NCBI GenBank assembly: GCA_028821515.1
Contig: JAPPGA010000008.1
Location: 1-35,142, forward strand
Direction of reading: 5' to 3'
Source of the DNA: Gammaproteobacteria bacterium
Lineage (GTDB): Bacteria; Pseudomonadota; Gammaproteobacteria; Pseudomonadales; Azotimanducaceae
DNA length: 35,142 nt
Below are positions 1 through 8,565 of the stretch, one piece after another (positions within the stretch are counted from its first letter, which is position 1; the number at the start of each line of letters is the position of its first letter). Position numbers and translations under genes: made by a program. The notes beneath the pieces are model-generated. The model was not told where the DNA came from and searched no databases. It saw only the letters and a program-made list of their open reading frames with translations.

Positions 1-48
1 CCCAAGATAATCCACGCTCTTGAGGACGGGCAGGTCAAAACATTATGT

Positions 49-2751
49 CTAGCTGCGTCGACTGCGGCCTGAACGTGCGGTCTTCCGCGACCGGGTTCTC
101 CGCGTTGTGCGGGTCCTGGCCGCCGGTTCAGCCTGTTCCCATCGCCCGTTTCGATAGAAGGCGCGCCACTTGGTGGCTTTGCCATCCTTCTCCGAGGCAA
201 GGAATTGCTGCCGCGTCTTGCGGGCAAACCTGATCTGGGCGGGGTTGCCGTCCGGGTCGCTTTCCGGAGCCTCCAGCAGATACGCGAACTTCGGGTCCAG
301 TTCGTTCGCGTGGGGCTTCAGTTCCGACACCAGCGGCGGCCGGGTCTCGCGGTTTCGCGGGAACGCACTCGCCGCGAGGAATATCCCGTTCGCGCCGTCG
401 CGCAGCACGTAGTGGTCGTCCACTGTGAGGCATCTGAGTTCCGGCATCGGCACCGGATCCGCCCTTGGCGGCGCCGGTTGCCCGTTCCGCAGCAGCTTGC
501 GGGTATTGGTGCAGGAAGCGTTCGTGCAGCCGAAATACTTGCCGAAGCGGCCCGACTTGAGCTGCATCTCGCCGCCGCACTTCTCGCACTCGACCACCGG
601 ACCATCGTAGCCCTTGATCCGGAACTTGCCGCGCTCGAGTTCGAATCCCGCGCAGTCCGGGTTCCTGCCACAGACATGCAGCTTGCGCTCTTCATCGATC
701 AGGAAGGCGTCCATGGCCGTATTGCAGATGCGGCATCGCCGTTTCGACCGAAGGATCTTGGACTCCCGCTCGTCGTCTTCTTCTCCGGCGTCGACGACTT
801 CGTTGTCCGAAAGGAGATCCATCGTGTTCGTGCAGCGCTCCCTGGGCGGCAGCCGATACCCGGAGCAGCCGAGGAATACGCCGGTGCTGGCGGTTCGAAC
901 CTGCATGGGCCTTCCGCACCGGCCGCAGGGAATGTCCGTTTCCGTGGGCACGTTCGCGCGCATGCCGCCCTCGGCACTCCCGGCATGCGAAAGCTTCTCG
1001 CTGAAGTCGCCGTAGAAGCTGTCCAGCACCGAATGCCAACCACGTTCCCCGTCGGCGATCTGGTCGAGTTCGCGCTCCATCCCGGCTGTGAAGGAGTAGT
1101 CCATCAGGTCGCTGAAGTTCTCGACCAGACGGTCGGTCACCAGTTCGCCGATCTTCTCGACATGGAAGCGTCTGCTTTCCAGGGTGACGTAACCGCGATC
1201 CTGAATGGTGGAAATGATCGATGCATAGGTCGAAGGCCGTCCGATCCCGCGGCGTTCCAGTTCCCGCACCAGGCTCGCCTCCGTGTACCGGGGCGGCGGA
1301 TTGGTGAAATGCTGCACCACGTTCGCATCGACCAGCCTCAGGGGCTCCCCCTCCACGTATTCCGGCAATGGCTTGTCCTCGTCCCGGCGCGAGGCCGGCG
1401 GCAGAACGCGCGTGAAGCCATCGAACTTCACGTTGCGGCCCCGCGCGGTCAACTCGAAGTCGCCGGCCCGCACCGTCACCGTCGTGGACGTGTAGCGGGC
1501 GGGCGTCATCTGGCACGCGACGAACTGCCGCCAGATGAGCCCGTACAGCCGCCGTTCCTCCTGCGACAGCGAGGCCGGGCCCGACGGACCGGATCCGACC
1601 GCCGTGGGCCGGATCGCTTCGTGGGCCTCCTGTGCCGTTGACCTGCTGCGATACGCATTCGGCCTGTCCGGCAGGTACGGCTGACCGAATTCGCCCTCAA
1701 TGTAGGCACGCGCACGCCCAATGGCGTCCGCCGACAGGTTCATTGAGTCCGTGCGCATGTAGGTGATGTGTCCCGCCTCGTAGAGCCGCTGGGCTACTGT
1801 CATGGTCCGGCGCACCGAGAACCCGAGCCGTGCTGCCGCCGCCTGCTGCAGGGTGGACGTGATGAACGGCGGGTTGGGCCGCGACCGGGTCGGCCGGTCC
1901 TCGCGTTTTTCCACGACGAACTCAGAACCCCGCAACCGTTCCAGGGCCTCGTTGGCAGACTCCGCTTCGGCGGGACGGAAGCGCTTGCCGCCGTCTCTCG
2001 CGACACCGAACCGATGCTGCGCGTCGCCGCGTTCGGCTTGCCGGGCGAGGTCCGCGAAACCCTCCCAGTACTCTTCCGGGATGAATGCGCGTATCTCGCG
2101 TTCGCGTTCCACGATGAGACGCACGGCGACCGACTGCACGCGGCCTGCGGAGAGGTTTCTGGCGACCTTGGCCCAGAGTAGCGGGGACAGCTCAAAACCT
2201 ACGACACGGTCCAGGAAACGCCGCGCCTGCTGTGCGTTGACACGGTTCTCGTCGACCTTGCCGGGGTTCCGGAATGCCTCTTCCAGGGCGGACTTGGTGA
2301 TCTCGCTGAAGACGACCCGGCGGAACCTGTCGGGGTCGCCGCCGATCAGTTCCTGCAGGTGCCATGCGATGGCTTCGCCTTCGCGATCGAGGTCGGTCGC
2401 CAGATAGACCTGCTCGGCGCGGTCCGCGAAACTGCGCAGTTCGTCAACGACCTTCTCCTTGCCGGGCAAGGTCTCGTATTCCGCCTTCCAGCCATTGTCC
2501 GGGTCCACTCCCATCCGGCGTACAAGCTGCGCCCGGGCCCGCTTTGCCTTGTACTCCGCCCTTTCCTTCGGCGGAAGTTTGCGGGTCCTGGCCGCTTCGC
2601 GCGTTCGTTCAGCGGCATCCGTGCGCCTGCCTCCGACGGGAAGGTCGCGCACGTGCCCGACGCTCGACTTGACGACGTAATCCCTGCCGAGATAGCGATT
2701 GATGGTCCTGGCCTTGGCCGGAGACTCCACGATGACCAGCGATTGCGCCAT
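49..2751 (-). CDS. topA: DNA topoisomerase I (type IA)
   Basis: This enzyme relaxes negatively supercoiled DNA in the cytoplasm by single-strand cleavage and passage. The 900-residue product begins with a Toprim domain: E9 lies in VIVESPAKA, and D120, D122 and E124 form the DxDxE metal site in [10 protein letters not shown]. The catalytic tyrosine is Y331 in ITYMRTDS. The C-terminal third holds three Cys4-type zinc ribbons (CGRCG, CRICN and CEKCG, each with a second cysteine pair). It ends in an Arg/Ser/Thr-rich basic tail, typical of proteobacterial TopA, which is about 865 residues in E. coli. The ATG start is supported by an AGGAGG-like site about 11 nt upstream and by the family's usual [14 protein letters not shown] opening. 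A sigma-70 promoter lies just upstream, so the gene need not depend on the membrane-protein gene behind it. Confidence 0.97.
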   Translation of the reverse strand: MAQSLVIVESPAKARTINRYLGRDYVVKSSVGHVRDLPVGGRRTDAAERTREAARTRKLPPKERAEYKAKRARAQLVRRMGVDPDNGWKAEYETLPGKEKVVDELRSFADRAEQVYLATDLDREGEAIAWHLQELIGGDPDRFRRVVFSEITKSALEEAFRNPGKVDENRVNAQQARRFLDRVVGFELSPLLWAKVARNLSAGRVQSVAVRLIVEREREIRAFIPEEYWEGFADLARQAERGDAQHRFGVARDGGKRFRPAEAESANEALERLRGSEFVVEKREDRPTRSRPNPPFITSTLQQAAAARLGFSVRRTMTVAQRLYEAGHITYMRTDSMNLSADAIGRARAYIEGEFGQPYLPDRPNAYRSRSTAQEAHEAIRPTAVGSGPSGPASLSQEERRLYGLIWRQFVACQMTPARYTSTTVTVRAGDFELTARGRNVKFDGFTRVLPPASRRDEDKPLPEYVEGEPLRLVDANVVQHFTNPPPRYTEASLVRELERRGIGRPSTYASIISTIQDRGYVTLESRRFHVEKIGELVTDRLVENFSDLMDYSFTAGMERELDQIADGERGWHSVLDSFYGDFSEKLSHAGSAEGGMRANVPTETDIPCGRCGRPMQVRTASTGVFLGCSGYRLPPRERCTNTMDLLSDNEVVDAGEEDDERESKILRSKRRCRICNTAMDAFLIDEERKLHVCGRNPDCAGFELERGKFRIKGYDGPVVECEKCGGEMQLKSGRFGKYFGCTNASCTNTRKLLRNGQPAPPRADPVPMPELRCLTVDDHYVLRDGANGIFLAASAFPRNRETRPPLVSELKPHANELDPKFAYLLEAPESDPDGNPAQIRFARKTRQQFLASEKDGKATKWRAFYRNGRWEQAEPAARTRTTRRTRSRKTARSGRSRRS

Positions 2752-2828
2752 CGAACTCCCTCATTCCCTCCTGGTGCCGCTGCGGACCCGGGCTCCAACT
2801 CGCCCCAATCCCCGGCGACAGGGTGGCA

Positions 2829-2858
2829 CTTATAGATATTGATTTGAGTGCCTGTCAA
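2829..2858 (-). promoter_or_regulatory. sigma-70 promoter for topA
   Basis: On the minus strand a perfect TTGACA -35 box (2853-2858) is followed after 18 nt by TATAAG (2829-2834), five of six matches to the -10 consensus. It sits in a locally AT-rich stretch and would start transcription near 2822, giving a leader of about 70 nt before topA. No supercoiling-specific element can be read from the sequence alone. Confidence 0.7.
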
Positions 2859-2937
2859 CCGCCTGGTTCCCGCCGCGCCTTCTCGCAGCCAGCGCCACCC
2901 GGCGGAATGCGAAGCCGTCGAGGACCGATGGTCCCGC

Positions 2938-3498
2938 TCACGCGTCAGGGCTGCGGGACACCTCGAAACCGGCCTGTAACACCGCGATCGCACGCAGGCG
3001 TTGGGCGATTTCAGCCACCAGTTCCGCCGCCTCCCGGCCCCTCGAGTTCTCCGACCAATACCAGCTCGCCATACCCTCCGAGGCTTCCATCCCAAGGCAT
3101 TGATCTTCGAGGCCGGTGGCCGCCCCGATAACGGCGCGCCAATACACGGCGTCGACACATGGAAGCGGCACCTCGGGATGCACGGTCCATCCCGGGATGG
3201 GCACGGATCCATGCGCATCGCGCAACAGGAACCAGCGGGGCGCCCCCCGCCACGACCCGGATGCCGGCAGTCGATAAGCGCAGCACGGCTGCGTGACGTC
3301 GCGGGCAACGCCATCCGAGCCGACGAGTTCCTCTGCCCGCGCGCCCCGCTTCGGCACCGAGGCGACCTCCACGACGAGTCCCTCGCGCCGCGCCCGTTCC
3401 CGCAGCCTGACAAGCTGGCGGTCCCGTTTTGTCGGCATCAACCACAGTATGGGGGCGAAGGCCAGGACCAGGAGCCCCCCCACGATCAGCCACGTCAT
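2938..3498 (-). CDS. single-pass membrane protein of unknown function
   Basis: This 186-residue protein opens with one hydrophobic helix (residues 2-20, WLIVGGLLVLAFAPILWLM). A basic segment (KRDRQLVRLRERARREG) follows, so the bulk of the protein is probably cytoplasmic and held at the inner membrane. The rest has many tryptophans and scattered cysteines but no catalytic motif I recognise. It is on the same strand as topA, 186 bp upstream of it, and could be read through into topA, although topA has its own promoter. The start shown gives the complete membrane helix; the ribosome-binding site is weak. I do not recognise the family, so function is left open. Confidence 0.75.
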   Translation of the reverse strand: MTWLIVGGLLVLAFAPILWLMPTKRDRQLVRLRERARREGLVVEVASVPKRGARAEELVGSDGVARDVTQPCCAYRLPASGSWRGAPRWFLLRDAHGSVPIPGWTVHPEVPLPCVDAVYWRAVIGAATGLEDQCLGMEASEGMASWYWSENSRGREAAELVAEIAQRLRAIAVLQAGFEVSRSPDA

Positions 3499-3586
3499 GG
3501 GGCCGGCCCGGCAAGTCGGCGTTTATTCGATGCAACGCGAATCATTGTGTTGTATCGTCGCCGCAACCGGGTCGCAAGGCAATCGC

Positions 3587-4042
3587 ATGAGCGGATACAA
3601 ACGTATTCTGCTTGCTGTCGACCTTGCCGAGGAGTCGAGCATCGTCGGCGAGCGGGCCGTTCAGCTGGCGCGTCTTTTCGGCGCACAACTGCATGTCGTT
3701 CACGTGGTCGAACCGCTCAGCCTCGTGTACGGCGGCGACATTCCCATGGACATGTCTTCGGTACAGGACCAGATCCAGGAGCAGGCCCAGTCGAGCCTGG
3801 ACGACTTCTGCGAGGCTGCCGGTGTTCCGGACGCGCACCGATACCTGATTTTTGGACGGCCGGAAACGGAAATTCACCGCATCGCGATGTCTGCGGACAT
3901 AGATGCCATCGTTGTCGGAAGCCACGGGCGGCAGGGTCTGGCACTGCTTCTCGGCTCGACGGCAAACGGTGTCCTGCACGGCGCATCGTGCGATGTGCTG
4001 GCCGTTCGCGTTGGACCGGGGGCGCACCAAAGCGCCGACTGA
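3587..4042 (+). CDS. universal stress protein (UspA family)
   Basis: The 151-residue product is one UspA domain. It begins MSGYKRILLAVDLAEES, the usual first beta strand with the nucleotide-contacting Asp, and ends with the GSHGRQG...LLGSTAN signature of ATP-binding Usp proteins followed by the strand CDVLAVR. Such proteins are cytoplasmic, usually dimeric, and raise survival under starvation or stress; the exact role here cannot be inferred. The open frame extends upstream to 3293, but that part overlaps the divergent gene and has no Usp similarity, so the ATG at 3587 is chosen. It stands 60 bp ahead of slt on the same strand and may be the first gene of that operon. Confidence 0.92.
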   Translation: MSGYKRILLAVDLAEESSIVGERAVQLARLFGAQLHVVHVVEPLSLVYGGDIPMDMSSVQDQIQEQAQSSLDDFCEAAGVPDAHRYLIFGRPETEIHRIAMSADIDAIVVGSHGRQGLALLLGSTANGVLHGASCDVLAVRVGPGAHQSAD

Positions 4043-4101
4043 CGACCTTGCCGTACCCGCAACCCGCGTTCGCGCCACGTGCGCGGCATTCCTCGAATGC
4101 C

Positions 4102-5997
4102 ATGTGTCGGCGGCTGGCGACAAGGCTCGTGGCGATGATCCTCGCCCTTGCTGCAACAGCCGGTCCGGCCCGCGCGGATACCTACCAGCTTCGCACGGAA
4201 TACAAGCGCGCCATCACTGCCATCGAGACGGGACACAGCAGCAACTTTCGCAGCGCGTTGGCAGCGCTCACCGACTATCCGCTGCATCCTTACCTCGTGT
4301 ACTTCGACGCGCGGCGACGCGTCAGCCGCATGTCCCCGAACGAAGCGGTGGCGCTGAAGGAAAGCTTGAGCGACACGCACCTGGGGCCCCGTCTTCTGGA
4401 AACCTGGTTGATCGCGCAGGCGCGGCGCGGGCGCTGGCAGACATACCGCGACCACTACGAACCCATGGAGCGCGCGGACGGGAGGTGCTTCTACGCCCGG
4501 TCGCTCTACCGCACGGGGGACCGGGCCGAAGCGCTGCGCCTGGTGCCGGAACTCTGGGTCGTGGGCGTCTCGCAACCCAAGGAATGCGATCCCCTGTTTG
4601 CGGTATGGATGGCCCAGGGCGGACTGACCGACGACATGGTGTGGGAACGCCTGCGCCTCGCACTCGACGGCAATGAACGCGTTCTCGCGCGCTATCTCCT
4701 GGGGCGCTTCACCGGTGCCAGGGCGAGTGCCGCCCGGGCCATGTACGACGGCCACGTGCGGCCAGGCAACGTGCGCCGGCCCTCGCGTTTTCCGAATACG
4801 CCCTACGGCGCCGAGGCACTGGGCCATGCCCTCGCCCGCTACGCCCGGACCGACGCGGTCGACGCCGCCAGGCAGTGGCGGGCCTATGCCCGCCGCAGCA
4901 TGCCGGAGGAGACGCGCGCATTCATCCTGGAGCGCCTGACCGCCGCGCTGGCGCGCGCCGGTGAGTCCGCCGCCGATCACCTCGACGCGCCGGCAGACGC
5001 TCCCGGATCTGCCCGGTTCAACCGGGACATGGCGTTGGCGAGCATCATCCACCAGCAATGGCGGGACGCCGCGCGCTGGATCGAGGCCATGGACGAGGAA
5101 GAACGCGCAGCGCGGGAGTGGCGTTACTGGCTCGGCCGGGCACTCTCCGAGGCCGGGTCCCCAAAGGGCAATGCCCTGCTTGCCGAGGTGGCGCGGTACC
5201 GGTCTTACTACGGATTCCTCGCCGCCCAGCAACTCGGGCTCGAACCGTCCCTCAACGCGCGCGATCCGGCGCCATCAAGTCGGCCGGATCATCCCGCGAT
5301 AGCACGCATGCTGGAACTCTATGCCGTCGGCGACCTCGTGAACGCGCGCCGCGAGTGGAACTGGATGTTCGAGAAATTCAGCGCGTCGGACCAGGGCGCG
5401 CTGATCGAACTCGCCGCCGAAATCGGCTGGATCAACCAGGCGATTTTCGGCGCCAACCGCCCGGAACTCATCGACCTCGTCACACTGCGCTTTCCGACGC
5501 CATACCTGCACATTTACAAGCGCCTGGCCTTCCAAACGGACCTGCCGCTGTCGCTGCTGCTGGCCGTGGCGCGCAAGGAGAGCGCATTCGACCCGCGCGC
5601 GGTCTCGCCCGCCGGCGCCGTCGGCCTGATGCAGCTCATGCCGCCGACCGCGCGTCATACGGCCACCCGGGCACGCCTCGAACAACCGACGCGGCGCGAT
5701 CTGTTCGACGCCGCCGACAACATCGAACTCGGCGCCCACTACCTCGCCGAACTCATGGATCGCTACGATGGCCATCGCGTGCTCGCGGCCGGCGCGTACA
5801 ACGCGGGACCGGGCCGGGTGGCCGGGTGGAGAAAGGAGCGCCGCGACCTTCCAGCCGACGCCTGGATCGAAGCGATTCCGATCAGGGAGACTCGCGAATA
5901 CGTTCAGGCGGTTCTCGCGTTCGACCTGGTCTACTCGCACCTGCTGGGCGAGCCCGTCTCGACCCTGCTGAGACCCGGTGAGGAGCGGGTGCCGTGA
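4102..5997 (+). CDS. slt: soluble lytic murein transglycosylase
   Basis: This periplasmic enzyme cleaves the MurNAc-GlcNAc bond of peptidoglycan, leaving 1,6-anhydro ends. The 631-residue product has a Sec signal peptide (basic MCRRLATR, hydrophobic core, cleavage near GPARA-DT). A long alpha-superhelical U/L domain fills most of its length, and the SLT catalytic domain lies at the C terminus. The catalytic Glu is E493 in ARKESAFD; the supporting GLMQLMP and AYNAGPGRV motifs follow at the expected spacing. Length matches E. coli Slt70 (645 residues). The frame is open far upstream, but only the ATG at 4102 puts the signal peptide at the N terminus. The stop overlaps the tatD start by 4 nt. 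Confidence 0.95.
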   Translation: MCRRLATRLVAMILALAATAGPARADTYQLRTEYKRAITAIETGHSSNFRSALAALTDYPLHPYLVYFDARRRVSRMSPNEAVALKESLSDTHLGPRLLETWLIAQARRGRWQTYRDHYEPMERADGRCFYARSLYRTGDRAEALRLVPELWVVGVSQPKECDPLFAVWMAQGGLTDDMVWERLRLALDGNERVLARYLLGRFTGARASAARAMYDGHVRPGNVRRPSRFPNTPYGAEALGHALARYARTDAVDAARQWRAYARRSMPEETRAFILERLTAALARAGESAADHLDAPADAPGSARFNRDMALASIIHQQWRDAARWIEAMDEEERAAREWRYWLGRALSEAGSPKGNALLAEVARYRSYYGFLAAQQLGLEPSLNARDPAPSSRPDHPAIARMLELYAVGDLVNARREWNWMFEKFSASDQGALIELAAEIGWINQAIFGANRPELIDLVTLRFPTPYLHIYKRLAFQTDLPLSLLLAVARKESAFDPRAVSPAGAVGLMQLMPPTARHTATRARLEQPTRRDLFDAADNIELGAHYLAELMDRYDGHRVLAAGAYNAGPGRVAGWRKERRDLPADAWIEAIPIRETREYVQAVLAFDLVYSHLLGEPVSTLLRPGEERVP

Positions 5998-6806
5998 TCG
6001 ACATCGGCGCGAATCTTACGAACCGTTCGTTCGATGGCGACCGCGACGCCGTGCTGGACCGCGCGCGGTCCGCGGGATTAGGGGGCATCGTCGTGACGGG
6101 AACCAGCGTAGCCGAGTCCCGCGCTGCGGCGCGGCTCGCGGCGGGACACGCGGACCTCTGGAGTACCGCCGGCGTCCACCCGCACGACGCAAAGTCCGTC
6201 CCGGCGGGCTGGATCGACGATATCGCGGCGCTCGCGGGTGAACCGAAGGTCGTCGCCATCGGGGAAACCGGGCTTGATTTCAACCGCAACTACTCGCCCC
6301 CGGCGGTGCAGCGCGACGTGTTCGCCGCACAGATAGACCTCGCGGGGCGTCTCGACATGCCGTTGTTTGTCCATGACCGCGATTCCGGCGGCGAGACGGC
6401 GAGACTGCTTGCCGGTCACGGCGCGAATCCAGAGAGTGTCGTGATCCACTGCTTCACCGGCACGGCCGAAGATCTCGACACCTGGCTGGACGCGGGTTAC
6501 TACATCGGCATCACGGGCTGGATCTGCGACCCGCGCCGCGGAGACGAACTTCGAACACTGGCGCCGCGCATACCGGACGACCGGCTGCTGATCGAGACCG
6601 ACGCGCCCTTCCTGATCCCCCGGACCATGCGCCCGATGCCCCGGACCCGGCGCAACGAGCCGGCATTCCTGCTGGAAGTCGTCAATGCGCTCGCCACCCT
6701 CAGGGACACCACGGTGGATGCCATAGCCGAGACCACTGGCCACAACGCCCGTCGCGCATTCCGGCTGCCGCCATTGCATGCCGGCATGGACAAACCGGTA
6801 CCATAG
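5994..6806 (+). CDS. tatD: TatD family metal-dependent DNase
   Basis: This 270-residue TIM-barrel hydrolase closely follows E. coli TatD from its first residues (DIGANLTNRSFDGDRD), where TatD proper lacks the N-terminal HxH of YcfH and YjjV. Metal-site motifs are present in order: GVHPHDA, GETGLDF, FVHDRDS, IHCFTG and IETDAPFLIPR. E. coli TatD is a Mg-dependent 3'-5' exonuclease linked to repair of oxidised DNA. Despite its name it is not needed for Tat export, and no tatABC genes are seen here. The GTG start overlaps the slt stop (GTGA), indicating translational coupling. Confidence 0.94.
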   Translation: MIDIGANLTNRSFDGDRDAVLDRARSAGLGGIVVTGTSVAESRAAARLAAGHADLWSTAGVHPHDAKSVPAGWIDDIAALAGEPKVVAIGETGLDFNRNYSPPAVQRDVFAAQIDLAGRLDMPLFVHDRDSGGETARLLAGHGANPESVVIHCFTGTAEDLDTWLDAGYYIGITGWICDPRRGDELRTLAPRIPDDRLLIETDAPFLIPRTMRPMPRTRRNEPAFLLEVVNALATLRDTTVDAIAETTGHNARRAFRLPPLHAGMDKPVP

Positions 6807-6840
6807 GCACCGCACCGGCTTGCAGAGAGGCTCGAGGGGT

Positions 6841-7785
6841 ATGCCAGCCGACCTGACATGGCGTATCGCCTTCGCGCCCGACACGCGCAACTGGCGTTAT
6901 CCGCTTCCTCTCTCCCGCGAACTCGAATGGCATGCGAACGGCATCCTCACGGCGGAAGTGGCGCTGCCGTCGATACCCTCCGGGCACATCGTTGTGCCGA
7001 GCTTCGCGAGCCCGGACAGTCCCGACCACCGCTGGGTGCTGGTTTCGGGCGATGCATCGCACGCCACCGCAGGCTTTGGCCGGCCTGGCAGTCAGTGCGA
7101 CCATGCCGGCGGCGACGAGGGACTCGATGTCCGCGTCGACTACTTCGAGACCTCGCGGGCAATGTCGAACGCCCGGCTACGCTTGCTGGTCGACATGTCC
7201 GAGCCGCCGCGAGACTACCTGGCCGCCATCGGCGTGCGGCCGGCCCAACAGGCGACGGATCTCACCCCCGCCGATACGGCAATCCTCGACATCCCCGCCA
7301 GGAGCCAGGCGAACGCGGCCCCGGCAGAACTCCGCCCTCGCATCTGTTCGCCGACCTGCGTGTCCATGGCAATGGAGCATCTCGGCGTCGATCACGCGTT
7401 CCACGAACTGGTCACCGCTGCCTACCATCGCGCGACAGACCTCTATGGCGTGTGGCCGCAGAACATCTGGGCCGCGAGCCGCTGGGGCGTCATCGGCGCG
7501 ATCGAAACGGCCATGGACTGGAACGTGGTCGAACGCGCTGTCGACGGAGGGCATCCCCTGGCAGCCAGCATAGCGTTCGGCGAGGGCGACCTTGCCGGCA
7601 GCGCCATCCCCGCGAGCGACGGCCATCTGGTCATCGTTCGCGGCATACAGAATAATCGCGTCGTGGTAAACGATCCCGCCGCAGACGATGTCGCCCGTGT
7701 GCCGCGACACTACGACGCCGACGAGTTCCGCAAGGCATGGCTCGGCGCACGTGGCGCCTGCTACCTGTTCGCGGTGCCGGCGTGA
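6841..7785 (+). CDS. C39-like cysteine peptidase domain protein
   Basis: The 314-residue product has an N-terminal beta-rich region of about 150 residues, then a papain-like domain of the C39_2 type. The likely triad is C169 in RICSPTCVSMAMEHLG (family pattern CGPTxxxM...G), H262 in GHLVIVRG and D278 in NDPAAD. The usual CGPT reads CSPT, with a second Cys at the end of the motif. No signal peptide or ABC-transporter domain is present, so it is not a bacteriocin exporter and probably acts in the cytoplasm. The start at 6841 is preceded by GAGGCTCGAGGGG. It lies 34 bp after tatD and overlaps the next gene by 4 nt. The substrate is unknown. Confidence 0.8.
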   Translation: MPADLTWRIAFAPDTRNWRYPLPLSRELEWHANGILTAEVALPSIPSGHIVVPSFASPDSPDHRWVLVSGDASHATAGFGRPGSQCDHAGGDEGLDVRVDYFETSRAMSNARLRLLVDMSEPPRDYLAAIGVRPAQQATDLTPADTAILDIPARSQANAAPAELRPRICSPTCVSMAMEHLGVDHAFHELVTAAYHRATDLYGVWPQNIWAASRWGVIGAIETAMDWNVVERAVDGGHPLAASIAFGEGDLAGSAIPASDGHLVIVRGIQNNRVVVNDPAADDVARVPRHYDADEFRKAWLGARGACYLFAVPA

Positions 7786-8021
7786 GATATTTCATCCGGC
7801 TCGCACTGCTGTGCGTGGCCGCCGCCCTCACTTCGTTTGGCCTCGCGTACTGGCAGCACATCGGCTTCAGCATGGACGGATTCTGGTTCGTGGACAACGA
7901 CTACCGCCCGCACCCGCTGCACATCCTGGCACTCGGTCTCGCGATGATTCCAACGACCATCTGGGAGATATTCCTGCTCGACTCGCGGCGCGCCGCCGCC
8001 CAGCGTGACGAGAATGCTTGA
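7782..8021 (+). CDS. small two-helix inner-membrane protein
   Basis: The 79-residue product has two hydrophobic segments: residues 3-21 (YFIRLALLCVAAALTSFGL) and roughly 48-64 (ILALGLAMIPTTIWEIFLL). A short loop rich in aromatic and acidic residues lies between them, and the tail is charged. The GTG start overlaps the stop of the C39-like gene (GTGA), which makes it much more likely than the longer upstream frame. It overlaps the following acetyltransferase gene by 8 nt or more. I do not recognise the family. The packing suggests it is co-expressed with the peptidase and may anchor or regulate it, but this is inference from position only. Confidence 0.65.
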   Translation: MRYFIRLALLCVAAALTSFGLAYWQHIGFSMDGFWFVDNDYRPHPLHILALGLAMIPTTIWEIFLLDSRRAAAQRDENA

Positions 8022-8565
8022 GACGAGTCCCGGTGCCCGCGTATACCTCCGGAAGGTCCGCAATGCCGACAGACGCGAACTCATCGAACGGGTCCTCGAA
8101 GGACAGTCCTTCCTGCGCCCGTGGATTTCGGCACCGACCTCATCGCGCGATTTCAGGCACTACCTCAGACGCACGCAACGGGACGATCACGAGGGGCTGC
8201 TCGTGTGCCGCATCGACTGCGATGCGATCGCGGGCGTGATCAACCTCAACAACATCGTCTGGGGATCATTCCTCAGCGCATCGCTTGGCTACTATGCGAT
8301 GGTGCGCCACGCTGGACAGGGTTACATGCAGGAGGGCCTGGAACTGGTCAAGGACTACGCGTTCCGTCAGCTCGGCCTGCACCGCATCGAGGCCAACATC
8401 CAGCCTGCCAATCGGCGCTCCATCAACCTGGTCAAGCGCTGCGGGTTCGTGCGCGAAGGCTATTCCCGGGCCTTCCTGCATATCGAGGGCGCCTGGCGCG
8501 ACCACGAACGCTGGGCTGCCATCGATCCCCGCGACACGCTGACCACGAAGCCGACATTCCCATGA
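8014..8565 (+). CDS. GNAT acetyltransferase, RimJ/RimL type
   Basis: This 183-residue protein is a complete Gcn5-related N-acetyltransferase of the RimJ/RimL group, whose best-known members acetylate the N terminus of ribosomal proteins. Visible landmarks are the N-terminal strand VYLRKVRNADRREL, the acetyl-CoA core GYYAMVRHAGQGYMQEGLELVKDY, and the later IEANIQPANRRSINLVKRCGF segment with the Asn and (Y/F)xx(C/G)GF pattern. It ends GYSRAFLHIEGAWRDHERWA, as in many RimJ-like proteins. A GTG at 8005 is an alternative start three codons upstream. The stop overlaps the start of the S9 peptidase gene (ATGA). The specific substrate cannot be assigned. Confidence 0.88.
   Translation: MLETSPGARVYLRKVRNADRRELIERVLEGQSFLRPWISAPTSSRDFRHYLRRTQRDDHEGLLVCRIDCDAIAGVINLNNIVWGSFLSASLGYYAMVRHAGQGYMQEGLELVKDYAFRQLGLHRIEANIQPANRRSINLVKRCGFVREGYSRAFLHIEGAWRDHERWAAIDPRDTLTTKPTFP

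Noticed and set aside
205-1641. Long plus-strand open frame of about 478 codons opposite topA
   Set aside because: It is antisense to a clear TopA with all its motifs, and the translation is Arg/Ala/Pro-rich with no domain; an effect of high GC content.
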